A stretch of DNA of 40,578 nucleotides from Lacinutrix jangbogonensis. Lineage in GTDB: Bacteria; Bacteroidota; Bacteroidia; Flavobacteriales; Flavobacteriaceae. Both the position numbers and the translations under genes were made by a program. The stretch spans positions 1-40,578 of the forward strand of contig NZ_JSWF01000022.1 in the NCBI RefSeq assembly GCF_000797445.1, read 5' to 3'. Below the pieces are notes generated by a model. It had not been told where the DNA came from, did no database searches, and worked only from the letters and a program-made list of their open reading frames with translations. How positions within the stretch are numbered: the first letter of the stretch is position 1; each line of letters begins with the position of its first letter. Shown piece by piece: positions 25,095 through 32,956 of the stretch.

Positions 25095-26237
25095 TTAATC
25101 AAATTTTAATGACAATTTAACATTATTCACAATCACGAAATCGTTTTCGTGACCTATTGAAACAGGCGTATTTCGTTCGTCTAAAACCACGTTACCATTA
25201 GCATTCAAACAGTTATGAGAAAAAAAAGCATCAAGATTATCGATTTCTTCTAGTTTTGGAATAAAACGCACCTTTTTATCAATTAATTTTTCTTGATACT
25301 GAACAGCAATGTTTAATTTCTCGTTATCATGAAGCACATCTTTAATAATTACATCAAAAAACAGCTTTTCATTCTTTGGAATAGCTAAATAATTTTGATA
25401 GTCATCTAAATCTATTGCATCATCGACAATAGTATTTAAAGCAACTAAATAAGACTTAAACACCAAACGCCTTACTTCCTCCCTATCGTAATCGTTAGCT
25501 AAGTGACCAGCTTCAAACAAAATAGTTGGCACATTAAAACTTTGAAACGTATCACCTACACAGTTAATATTAAAAGCATCATCATAAATACCAACTTGAT
25601 TTGGGATCTCCTTTTGCAACATAGCATTCATCTTTACAATAATAGACATAGCAATCTTCCTATTATCTGTAATTGTACAGTCTTTGTCCTGAGCGGGAGA
25701 TAAAAAGGACAAACTCGCTGAATTATTAGTTTTTCCTGCGCTAAATATAGTGCGCTGTCCATGTAAATTGAAACAATAATCTGGCTTAAAGTTCATAAAC
25801 ACATCTCTAAGCACTTTACTTTCTGGCTGTGTTAGATTTTGAGCATCTCGGTTTAAATCAACATTATTAGCATTTAATCGCGTGTAAACTTTAGCGCCAT
25901 CTGGATTTAAAATAGGAATAATAACAATTGTACAGGCTTTTAAAATAGATTCTGAAAGATTATTATCCGCAAAAAAGTTAAGTAAATCGAAAATAGACTT
26001 GGTTGTGGTAGATTCGTTTCCATGCATTTGAGACCACATTAATATCTTTTTTTCGCCAGAACCAACTCTAATCGAATAAATGTTTTCTTCCAAAACAGAT
26101 TCTCCAACAACCTCAATATTGAAATTACTAGCATGTTTTTTTAAAAGTGGCTCAATATGTTCTGAGTGGATATAACGTCCATATATCGTAGTTTCTTTAT
26201 GTGTTTTAAATATAGTATTAAACGCTTTCTCCTGCAT
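25095..26237 (-). CDS. M14-family zinc carboxypeptidase
   Basis: A 380-residue metallocarboxypeptidase without a signal peptide, so probably cytoplasmic. Seen: zinc ligands H72 and E75 (MHGNEST), the Asn-Arg substrate-binding pair N129-R130 (NVDLNRD), zinc ligand H159 (FNLHGQR), and the catalytic Glu at E242 (TILFEAGH). Residues about 260-380 form an extra C-terminal domain. Family members cleave C-terminal residues from peptides or peptidoglycan stems; the substrate is not clear here. It is divergent from an XRE regulator across a 314-nt spacer with six copies of the operator-like repeat TTACA-N2-TGTAA, four of them beside this gene, suggesting that it is the main target of that regulator. 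The -7 box TACATTTG lies inside the nearest copy. Confidence 0.88.
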   Translation of the reverse strand: MQEKAFNTIFKTHKETTIYGRYIHSEHIEPLLKKHASNFNIEVVGESVLEENIYSIRVGSGEKKILMWSQMHGNESTTTKSIFDLLNFFADNNLSESILKACTIVIIPILNPDGAKVYTRLNANNVDLNRDAQNLTQPESKVLRDVFMNFKPDYCFNLHGQRTIFSAGKTNNSASLSFLSPAQDKDCTITDNRKIAMSIIVKMNAMLQKEIPNQVGIYDDAFNINCVGDTFQSFNVPTILFEAGHLANDYDREEVRRLVFKSYLVALNTIVDDAIDLDDYQNYLAIPKNEKLFFDVIIKDVLHDNEKLNIAVQYQEKLIDKKVRFIPKLEEIDNLDAFFSHNCLNANGNVVLDERNTPVSIGHENDFVIVNNVKLSLKFD

Positions 26238-26253
26238 ACATGTTTTGTTTGTG

Positions 26254-26324
26254 TTACAAATGTAAACAATATCTATTTTACATTTGTAAACACGAATTGT
26301 TACAATTGTAATTTACAACTGTAA
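26254..26324. promoter_or_regulatory. Four inverted-repeat operators at the M14 peptidase promoter
   Basis: Four copies of TTACA-N2-TGTAA: 26254-26265 (centre AA), 26278-26289 (TT), 26300-26311 (AT) and 26313-26324 (AC). All arms are perfect 5-bp inverted repeats. Centres are spaced 24, 22 and 13 nt. The first contains the box TACATTTG (26264-26257 on the minus strand), so bound protein would cover the peptidase promoter. Confidence 0.75.
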
Positions 26325-26500
26325 CCACAAAACATAAATATTGCATTAAATCTATCACTAGATAAGCATACATAAGTAATAATTAAATAATAACCATTTA
26401 TTTTATTTGTTTTCAGGTAATTAACATACTCATATTGAATCTTAGGTTTAATAATAAATAGCTTTTATTTAAGAATTATATGTAAATACTAATGATAAAC

Positions 26501-26547
26501 ACACAAATGTAAACACTCCAAGTCCGTTTGATTGTTTACATTTGTAT
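26501..26547 (+). promoter_or_regulatory. Two operator-like repeats at the XRE regulator promoter
   Basis: Two more copies of the same motif: an imperfect one (ACACA-AA-TGTAA, 26501-26512) and 26536-26547 (TTACA-TT-TGTAT). Together they form a perfect 13-bp inverted repeat, ACAAATGTAAACA (26503-26515) and TGTTTACATTTGT (26533-26545), 17 nt apart. The box TACATTTG at 26537-26544 matches TAnnTTTG and lies 7 nt before the ATG at 26552. Confidence 0.7.
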
Positions 26548-26551
26548 AACA

Positions 26552-26968
26552 ATGATAAACAACGAAGAATTTACCAAAAGACTTAAAAAAGTTATCGATT
26601 ATTATGGCGAAAGCGCTTCTTCTTTTGCAGAAAAAATTGATGTCCAACGTTCTAGTATTTCACATATCCTTTCAGGTAGAAATAAGCCAAGTTTAGAATT
26701 TGTACTAAAAGTCCTCTCCTCTTTTCCTGAAGTAGAATTGTATTGGTTAATGAATGGAAAAGGAAATTTTCCTTCTGAGAAAATTCAAGATCAAAACACA
26801 GAAGAAAAACCAAAACCGGGAAATCAGAATTTATTTCCGGAAACTAAAACTAAAAAAATTATAACAGAAATTTCTGAAACAAAAAGCAATACTTCAAATT
26901 CTAAAAAAGAAATTGATCGCATCATCATATTCTATAAAGACGGTAGTTTTTCAAATTTCGAGAATTAA
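26552..26968 (+). CDS. XRE-family helix-turn-helix regulator
   Basis: A 138-residue protein from the ATG at 26552; an earlier in-frame start at 26528 lies inside or upstream of the likely promoter box. Seen: an N-terminal lambda-repressor-like HTH (about 6-62: SSFAEKIDVQRSSISHILSG), then ELYWLMNGKGNFP, a low-complexity charged linker (about 75-118) and a short conserved end (EIDRIIIFYKDGSFSNFEN). The tail has no known fold and may hold the effector or oligomer function. It is divergent from the M14 peptidase and its own promoter is overlapped by the same repeat, so autoregulation is likely. It is followed after 109 nt by a lipoprotein gene with its own -7 box. Confidence 0.85.
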   Translation: MINNEEFTKRLKKVIDYYGESASSFAEKIDVQRSSISHILSGRNKPSLEFVLKVLSSFPEVELYWLMNGKGNFPSEKIQDQNTEEKPKPGNQNLFPETKTKKIITEISETKSNTSNSKKEIDRIIIFYKDGSFSNFEN

Positions 26969-27054
26969 GCGTTACAATTTATAAAAAAATAAATATGCTA
27001 TTCTTAGGGCGTTAATTTTATTACCAAAAATTCAACTTTAAATGCATCATTTAG

Positions 27055-27062
27055 TAAATTTG
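27055..27062 (+). promoter_or_regulatory. Candidate -7 box (TAAATTTG) of the lipoprotein gene
   Basis: Matches TAnnTTTG, 15 nt before the ATG at 27078. It lies inside the reading frame extension that starts at 27042, arguing for the later start. Confidence 0.4.
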
Positions 27063-27077
27063 TATAAAATCATTTAT

Positions 27078-27482
27078 ATGAGATTTATTACTACTATTCT
27101 GTTATTATTTCTTTTTTCAAGTTGCCAAGATATCGAGCGAAATTGCACAGATTACAAGACAGGCTATTTTGAATTTACCTTTAAAGACAATGGTATAGAA
27201 AAAACTGCACAGTTTGCAAGAACAAAAAACCTTAATATAGATTTATTTGAAGGCAAAATAGACTCTGCTTCTATTCGATGGATTAATGATTGTGAATTTA
27301 TTCAGAAAAAAATAAACCCTAAAAATATGGCAGAACAGCGCGCTGTTCATTTTAAAATAATTGCAACAACCAAAGACTCCTATACTTTTCAATACCAAGA
27401 CGCTTCACCAGACAAGAATAAGGAAAAGCGTGTAGAAAAAGGTATTGCCTACCGTGTTCCAGAATTTAAAATAACACAGTAA
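27078..27482 (+). CDS. Small lipoprotein of unknown function
   Basis: A 134-residue protein from the ATG at 27078; the alternative start at 27042 would put 12 residues before the signal peptide and upstream of the probable transcript start. Seen: signal peptide with hydrophobic core (ITTILLLFLF) and a lipobox-like FSSC with Cys at residue 17. The mature part has two more Cys (NCTDYK and NDCEF) that could pair, and a small beta-rich domain (FKIIATTKDSYTFQYQDAS). I do not recognise a function. It is followed after 16 nt by the TerC gene, so they are probably one transcript, with the lipoprotein made in the periplasm. Confidence 0.75.
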   Translation: MRFITTILLLFLFSSCQDIERNCTDYKTGYFEFTFKDNGIEKTAQFARTKNLNIDLFEGKIDSASIRWINDCEFIQKKINPKNMAEQRAVHFKIIATTKDSYTFQYQDASPDKNKEKRVEKGIAYRVPEFKITQ

Positions 27483-27498
27483 TAAATACTAAAAAAAC

Positions 27499-28290
27499 AT
27501 GCTCGATTTCCTTTTAACTTCGGATGCTATTTTTGCTTTGATAACTTTAACTTTTCTTGAAATTATTCTTAGGATTGACAATATTGTATTTATTTCTATT
27601 GCGGCAAATAAACTTCCAGAAGAACAACGTGGAAAAATAACCAACGTTGGTTTAATACTCGCCATGGTACAACGCATCATTCTACTATTCTTTGTGTCTT
27701 TTTTAGTTGGCTTATCTGAGCCTTTTAAAATAATTGACACGAGCTGGCTTCATCTTGAAATTAGTTGGCAAGCCATAATATTATTTTGTGGTGGCTTATT
27801 TTTAATTTATAAATCGACTTCAGAGATTAGAGAAAAGGTTGAATCTCCAAATCATGACGAGAACGAAATAAAAGGAAAAGTGATAAAATCTTTCCAACAA
27901 GCTATTGTACAAATACTAATTATTGATTTTATTTTCTCTATTGACTCTATCCTTACCGCAGTTGGCATGACTAATGGGTTATCTGACAATCAAAACCATA
28001 ACCTGATTTTAATGATAATTGCTGTAGTTATTTCTATTGCAGTAATGATTGTTTTTGCTAATAAAATTCGACAGTTTATAGACAAAAACCCAAGTATTCA
28101 AATATTAGGATTATCGTTTTTAATATTAATTGGTTTTATGCTATTAACAGAAGCTGGACACTTATCTCATACAGAATTCTTCGGAAATACTGTTGGAGCA
28201 ACCCCTAAAGGCTATCTATACTTCGCTATAGCATTCTCTTTATTTGTTGAATTTTTAAACCAAAAAACAAGTAAGACTAAAAAGAAATAG
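27499..28290 (+). CDS. TerC-family integral membrane protein
   Basis: A 263-residue TerC-family protein with about seven membrane helices. Seen: the conserved acidic residue in FLEIILRIDNIVFI (about 14-27, with Asp in a membrane segment), a second Asp in FIFSIDSILTAVG (about 141-153), both thought to bind metal, and the basic loop after helix 2 (LPEEQRGKI). TerC proteins are linked to manganese efflux or metallation of exported enzymes and to tellurite resistance; here no ter cluster is present, so a manganese-related role is more likely. It follows the lipoprotein by 16 nt and is followed by a methyltransferase after 14 nt, so the three genes may form an operon. Confidence 0.92.
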   Translation: MLDFLLTSDAIFALITLTFLEIILRIDNIVFISIAANKLPEEQRGKITNVGLILAMVQRIILLFFVSFLVGLSEPFKIIDTSWLHLEISWQAIILFCGGLFLIYKSTSEIREKVESPNHDENEIKGKVIKSFQQAIVQILIIDFIFSIDSILTAVGMTNGLSDNQNHNLILMIIAVVISIAVMIVFANKIRQFIDKNPSIQILGLSFLILIGFMLLTEAGHLSHTEFFGNTVGATPKGYLYFAIAFSLFVEFLNQKTSKTKKK

Positions 28291-28304
28291 TCTATTTTTA
28301 ATTT

Positions 28305-29189
28305 ATGAAGTTTCACAAAAAAAAATCATTAGTTTTTAAAACACTTAACGTTTTACCAAGTAGTTTAGGGTATTATTTGTACCACATAATTCAAAAACGT
28401 TCTTTTAAAAATATATCAAAAAATATTATTGCTAATAAAAACAGTCGCTCTGTTATTAAACACATATTAAATTCTGTAAATTTTAATTTAACCAACAAAA
28501 GTATAATAGAAATTGGTTCTGGCTGGCTCCCTTTAATGCCATATCTTTTGAAAGCTGAAGAACTTTGCAAAACTATTTACACCTACGATTTAAACTCGCA
28601 TTATAATTTAGAGAATATAACACGTTTAAATCATTATTTTAAAACTGAAGAAAATATTAGCTTTAAGAAAAGGCAATCTGATAAATATAATTTGCCGGAA
28701 TTTATCGAGTACTACCCTAATACTAATATAATAGATACTGACCTCCCAAAAGACATAAGTTTAGTGTATTCAAGATTTGTTTTAGAACACGTAAAACCTA
28801 GCGATATACTAAAGATGCATCAAAAGTTTTATTCTGAAATATCTAATGACACTTATGTTTTACATCTTATTTCACCTAGCGATCATAGAGCATACTCAGA
28901 TAGCTCTCTTTCTTATTACGATTTTTTAAAGTATTCTAAAAAAGAATGGAACAGCATCCAAACAAAGTTTGATTATCATAATCGCTTAAGATTACCGCAA
29001 TATCTGAGTGTTTTTGAAAATGCTGGTTTTGACGTCGTGTATTTAAATTATGATAAAACAGATGCTAGCAGCGATAAGTACAAAAAATTTAAAGCTATAG
29101 ATTTGCATGAGGATTATACTGGGTTTTCTGAAGAAGAAATTCTAGCAGGCTCAATTAATATTCTACTTAAAAAGAAAAAAAATAATTAA
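28305..29189 (+). CDS. SAM-dependent methyltransferase-like protein
   Basis: A 294-residue protein with a class I methyltransferase core. Seen: motif I IIEIGSGWLPLM (67-78), an acidic motif II (IYTYDLN) and the VYSRFVLEHVKPSDIL segment where family members have the Rossmann-domain strand 4. The N-terminus (about 10-40; LPSSLGYYLYHIIQKR) resembles that of methyltransferases in polysaccharide or O-antigen loci. The target is unknown, and no glycosyltransferase is adjacent. It begins 14 nt after terC and is convergent with the ABC ATPase gene 41 nt downstream. No signal peptide or membrane helix is evident. Confidence 0.7.
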   Translation: MKFHKKKSLVFKTLNVLPSSLGYYLYHIIQKRSFKNISKNIIANKNSRSVIKHILNSVNFNLTNKSIIEIGSGWLPLMPYLLKAEELCKTIYTYDLNSHYNLENITRLNHYFKTEENISFKKRQSDKYNLPEFIEYYPNTNIIDTDLPKDISLVYSRFVLEHVKPSDILKMHQKFYSEISNDTYVLHLISPSDHRAYSDSSLSYYDFLKYSKKEWNSIQTKFDYHNRLRLPQYLSVFENAGFDVVYLNYDKTDASSDKYKKFKAIDLHEDYTGFSEEEILAGSINILLKKKKNN

Positions 29190-29230
29190 TTTAGAATATC
29201 TTTTTACACCTGAATAATATGCAAAACTAA

Positions 29231-29893
29231 TTAGTCCATTCTTACAAAATAACCGAGTTCTAATAACTGACTTCTATCCTTAATTTCTCTTAAATAACCT
29301 TCTTTTAAGAATGTAATATTATCCGATAATTTTAGCACATTCTCATAATCATGATCCGTAATAATAACTCCTTTGTGTTCCTTTACTTCTAAAATACATT
29401 CTGCGATATAGTCCTTTAAGATTGGGCCTACCCCATTAAAAGGTTCGTCTAACAATATGAATTTTGCTTTGGAATGAATTAATAATAAAATTTCAATAAT
29501 TCTCCTTTGCCCTCCTGAAAGTTCTTGACTCGTTTTATCAAGAAGAGGTAATACAAATTCGTTTGTGAGTAATTTTTTTCTATATTTTTTTTCGAGAAAT
29601 AGATTAATAATTTTTATAATTTTAATTCCATTAGGTAAGAAATGATTTTGTGGTAAGTAGCTTATTAAGCCTTTACAATCTGTAGTACTTCTAATTAAGT
29701 TCCGTTCTACTTTTACGAATTTGCTTTCGGCTTTTTCAACACCGAATATTATTTTAAGTAATGTAGATTTCCCACTACCATTTCTACCAATAAGCCCTTT
29801 AACCTCTCCTATTTCACAGGATAAAAACACATCAGACAAAATAACTCTATTATTATAAGACTTGGTAACACTATCTACAAAAAGACGACTCAT
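29231..29893 (-). CDS. ABC transporter ATP-binding protein
   Basis: A 220-residue ABC ATPase. Seen: Walker A GRNGSGKS (36-43), Q-loop LPQNH (about 80-84), signature LSGGQ (125-129), Walker B FILLDE (145-150) and the switch His in ITDHDYE. It lacks a fused membrane domain. Its ATG overlaps the TGA stop of an upstream open frame (ATGA, 29890-29893) coding a small hydrophobic protein that is probably its membrane partner. It is closest in flavour to single-domain exporters of the CcmA/DrrA or Lol/lipid type. The substrate is unknown. Convergent with the methyltransferase gene; no terminator hairpin was seen. Confidence 0.88.
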   Translation of the reverse strand: MSRLFVDSVTKSYNNRVILSDVFLSCEIGEVKGLIGRNGSGKSTLLKIIFGVEKAESKFVKVERNLIRSTTDCKGLISYLPQNHFLPNGIKIIKIINLFLEKKYRKKLLTNEFVLPLLDKTSQELSGGQRRIIEILLLIHSKAKFILLDEPFNGVGPILKDYIAECILEVKEHKGVIITDHDYENVLKLSDNITFLKEGYLREIKDRSQLLELGYFVRMD

Positions 29894-30159
29894 ATTAAGG
29901 CGAGAATTATAACATTAATAAGTCCTATAAGAAAAGTTGACAACCATAATTGCAATTTTGAAAAACCTAAATTATAATAGTAAAAACATTCGTGTTGATT
30001 TTTAACTTCATATATAAAATAGTGCAATAGTAACATTATCAACATTACTGAAACGCCATAGAGCGCAACATTCCCGAATACAGCAATTGGAATTGAAATT
30101 ATATAAGAAGTGAAAAAGATTTTCTTCTGAAATATAAGTATATTTTTAAGCAGTCTCAG
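29890..30159 (-). CDS. Small membrane protein coupled to the ABC ATPase, start codon unclear
   Basis: An open frame of 89 codons from a CTG at 30159, ending in TGA that overlaps the ATG of the ABC ATPase gene. The translation has three hydrophobic segments (about 16-38, 39-51 and 73-89) and a charged linker (EVKNQHECFYYYNLGFSK), resembling an ABC permease fragment. There is no ATG or GTG in the 5' part: the frame is open back to 30174 and only CTG (30159 or 30153) or a non-standard start is possible. It may be initiated at CTG, or its start was mutated so the gene is decaying. The ATGA overlap shows it was translated with the ATPase. I do not know the family by name. Confidence 0.6.
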   Translation of the reverse strand: MRLLKNILIFQKKIFFTSYIISIPIAVFGNVALYGVSVMLIMLLLHYFIYEVKNQHECFYYYNLGFSKLQLWLSTFLIGLINVIILALI

Positions 30160-30232
30160 GTTTAATTTTTTAGATTATTTTTAAAATTAATTATCTATAA
30201 ACTAAACTATCAAAAAATTAAGTTAATTCTAT

Positions 30233-32956
30233 TTAAAACAATGAAGTTTGATCTTTCCCTTCTTGATCATCTTTTTTCTTTTGTATCGCTCTTTCTAAAG
30301 CTTTTTCAGCTTTATCTTCTTTACTTTTAAATTCTTTTATCGGCTTTTCAACCTCAACAACAGGAACATCATCAATAGGGAAAATATTTTCTACCTCAAT
30401 AGCATCGCTAACTTCAATTTCTTCAGCCGGAATGTCTTCAGGAACTTCATGAGCTAAAGGCTCTAACAAATTAACTTGGTTTACTTTATGCTTCGTTAAT
30501 TGGTTTCCTAAAGCAGAAAGACCTTTAACTGAAATAAAATCTTCGATATTAATAGTTTCGTCTTCTCTTCTGTCTTTACCTCTTTCTTTAGCGAATACAA
30601 TTTCTGCCATAGGTTTCCAATCTATAGACACAATTTCCAATTGCGACTTTTCGTGTTCAGTAATAAAAGATTCCTCTTTGTCTTCATTTTCTATTAAGAA
30701 GCGCTTAACGTAATATTTCTCTTTGTCTCCATCAAAATATATTGCTGAAATAGGCTTTTTAGGAATCCATTTTTCTAAGACAATCATATCGTCATCAAAA
30801 TGAAGCGTAACTTCTGGAGTTACCGTTTTTACTACTCCTTTTTGGTTGATAATCAACAACTTATCCTCACCTCTAAACTCACCAACCAATTCGCCACGAC
30901 CATCAACATTTATACGCTGAACAGTATCGTCGAACCATATTTTACGTGGCTTAAGCGTAGAAACACCTTTCTCTTTTAATTCAATTTTCTTAATTGGATA
31001 TTTAGTAACAAGGTTACCTTTACTTGTACGTGCTTTTATTAAAATATCTGTAAAATCAATATCCCATTTTAATTTTTTCACACTCCCAACCTGACGCAAG
31101 GACAATGAAATCACCTCGGCTTCACCATTAGGATTTGCAGAGAAATACCACAATTTAGAACTCTTGGCTCCATTAGTTAAATCGTACTCTTTATCACGAG
31201 TCATTGAGGTAACAGCAAATCGCTTTATATAAGAAGCACCTTTGCTTCCATCGCGATAAATCATGTTATAAATGGTACGCTTATCCTTTTTCTTAAAGAT
31301 CGCTACGTGAATTATATCTTTACCAATAAAAGTCTTGGAATCCACTTTAGTCACCATCATTTTACCATCATTTGTAAATGCGATAATATCATCAATATCA
31401 CTACAATCTCCAACGTACTCGTCTTTACGTAAAGAAGTACCTATAAAACCTTCCTCCCTATTAACATAGAGTTTCGTGTTTCTAATTATTACCTTTGTAG
31501 CATCTACATCTCCAAACGTACGAATTTCCGTTTTACGCTCTCTACCTTCTCCATATTCCTTTTTTAATCTCGTAAAATATGCAATAGCATAATCAATTAA
31601 GTGTGCTAAATGATTTTTCACCTCAGCAATCTGATCTTCTAAAGCATCAATTTTTTGTTGCGCTTTATCAATATCGAATTTTGAAATACGCTTGATTCGT
31701 ATTTCTGTTAAACGTGTAATATCCTCAACAGTAATCGCACGTTTTAAATGTTTTATATGTGGCTGGAGCCCTTTGTCAATAGCACTAATAACACCATCCC
31801 AGGTTTCCTCTTCTTCAATATCGCGATAGATTCTATTTTCAATAAAAATACGTTCTAAACTTGCAAAATGCCATTGTTCTTCAAACTCTCCAAGTTTAAT
31901 TTCCAGTTCTTGTTTTAAAAGCTGAACAGTCTTATCTGTACTTCTTCGAAGCATTTCTGTAACCCCAACAAATAATGGCTTGTTATCTTCAATAACACAA
32001 CCCAAAGGTGAAATTGAGCTTTCACAACTAGTAAAAGCAAACAATGCATCAATGGTTTTATCTGGCGATAAGCCAGAAGGTAATTGAATTAATATTTCTA
32101 CGTTTGCGGCAGTATTATCTTCAATTTTTTTAATCTTAATCTTCCCTTTATCATTCGCTTTTAATATCGAATCGATAAGCGACGATGTGGTTGTACCAAA
32201 AGGAATTTCGGTTATTACTAATGTATTCTTATCGGTTTGCGAGATCTTGGCACGAACACGTACTTTTCCACCTCGTAAACCATCGTTATAATTAGAAAAA
32301 TCTGCAACGCCTGCAGTTGGGAAATCTGGAAGAATAGTAAAACGCTTGCCTTGTAAATGTTTTATTGAAGCCTCTATTAATTCAATAAAATTATGTGGTA
32401 ATATTTTAGTTGATAAACCTACTGCTATTCCTTCACCGCCTTGCGCTAACAATAACGGAAACATTACAGGAAGATTGGTAGGCTCTTTTCTTCTACCATC
32501 ATAACTCTGTTGCCATTCTGTAATTTTCGGATTAAAAACAACATCCAATCCAAATTTAGAAATTCGTGCTTCTATATAACGTGAAGCCGCTGCACGATCT
32601 CCTGTTAATATATTTCCCCAGTTTCCTTGTGTATCTATTAATAAATCTTTCTGGCCAATTTGAACCATCGCATCAGCAATACTTGCATCTCCGTGTGGAT
32701 GATACTGCATAGTGTGACCAACAATGTTTGCTACTTTATTGTAGCGACCATCATCTAGATCCTTCATAGAATGCATAATACGACGTTGTACAGGCTTAAA
32801 ACCATCTTCTATGGCTGGCACTGCACGTTCTAAAATCACATACGAAGCGTAATCTAAAAACCACTCTTTATACATTCCAGTAATTCTGGTAATGGTTTCT
32901 TTTGGTTCTTGATTTTCTAAGTTTTCGTTTATTAGGTCGTCGTTTTCTTCTGTCAT
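30233..32956 (-). CDS. parC: DNA topoisomerase IV subunit A
   Basis: A 907-residue type IIA topoisomerase A subunit, the length and pairing of ParC of Bacteroidetes. It breaks and rejoins DNA to decatenate chromosomes. Seen: the breakage-reunion domain with HPHGDASIADAM (86-97), and active-site Tyr127 in RAAASRYIEA; the coiled-coil gate (about 390-470); and a C-terminal domain of beta blades (about 520-800) without the GyrA-box. A long acidic/Lys-rich tail (about 825-907) is unusual. The position equivalent to E. coli ParC Ser80 is Ala91 and Glu84 is Asp95. Its ATG directly abuts the parE stop (TAGATG). Confidence 0.93.
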   Translation of the reverse strand: MTEENDDLINENLENQEPKETITRITGMYKEWFLDYASYVILERAVPAIEDGFKPVQRRIMHSMKDLDDGRYNKVANIVGHTMQYHPHGDASIADAMVQIGQKDLLIDTQGNWGNILTGDRAAASRYIEARISKFGLDVVFNPKITEWQQSYDGRRKEPTNLPVMFPLLLAQGGEGIAVGLSTKILPHNFIELIEASIKHLQGKRFTILPDFPTAGVADFSNYNDGLRGGKVRVRAKISQTDKNTLVITEIPFGTTTSSLIDSILKANDKGKIKIKKIEDNTAANVEILIQLPSGLSPDKTIDALFAFTSCESSISPLGCVIEDNKPLFVGVTEMLRRSTDKTVQLLKQELEIKLGEFEEQWHFASLERIFIENRIYRDIEEEETWDGVISAIDKGLQPHIKHLKRAITVEDITRLTEIRIKRISKFDIDKAQQKIDALEDQIAEVKNHLAHLIDYAIAYFTRLKKEYGEGRERKTEIRTFGDVDATKVIIRNTKLYVNREEGFIGTSLRKDEYVGDCSDIDDIIAFTNDGKMMVTKVDSKTFIGKDIIHVAIFKKKDKRTIYNMIYRDGSKGASYIKRFAVTSMTRDKEYDLTNGAKSSKLWYFSANPNGEAEVISLSLRQVGSVKKLKWDIDFTDILIKARTSKGNLVTKYPIKKIELKEKGVSTLKPRKIWFDDTVQRINVDGRGELVGEFRGEDKLLIINQKGVVKTVTPEVTLHFDDDMIVLEKWIPKKPISAIYFDGDKEKYYVKRFLIENEDKEESFITEHEKSQLEIVSIDWKPMAEIVFAKERGKDRREDETINIEDFISVKGLSALGNQLTKHKVNQVNLLEPLAHEVPEDIPAEEIEVSDAIEVENIFPIDDVPVVEVEKPIKEFKSKEDKAEKALERAIQKKKDDQEGKDQTSLF

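Larger units (their letters stand above)
26238..26551. other. Divergent regulatory region between M14 peptidase and XRE regulator
   Basis: 314 nt without a gene. The two ends hold the operator clusters (four copies left, two right). The middle (about 26330-26500) is very A/T rich with no recognised motif. Confidence 0.7.
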
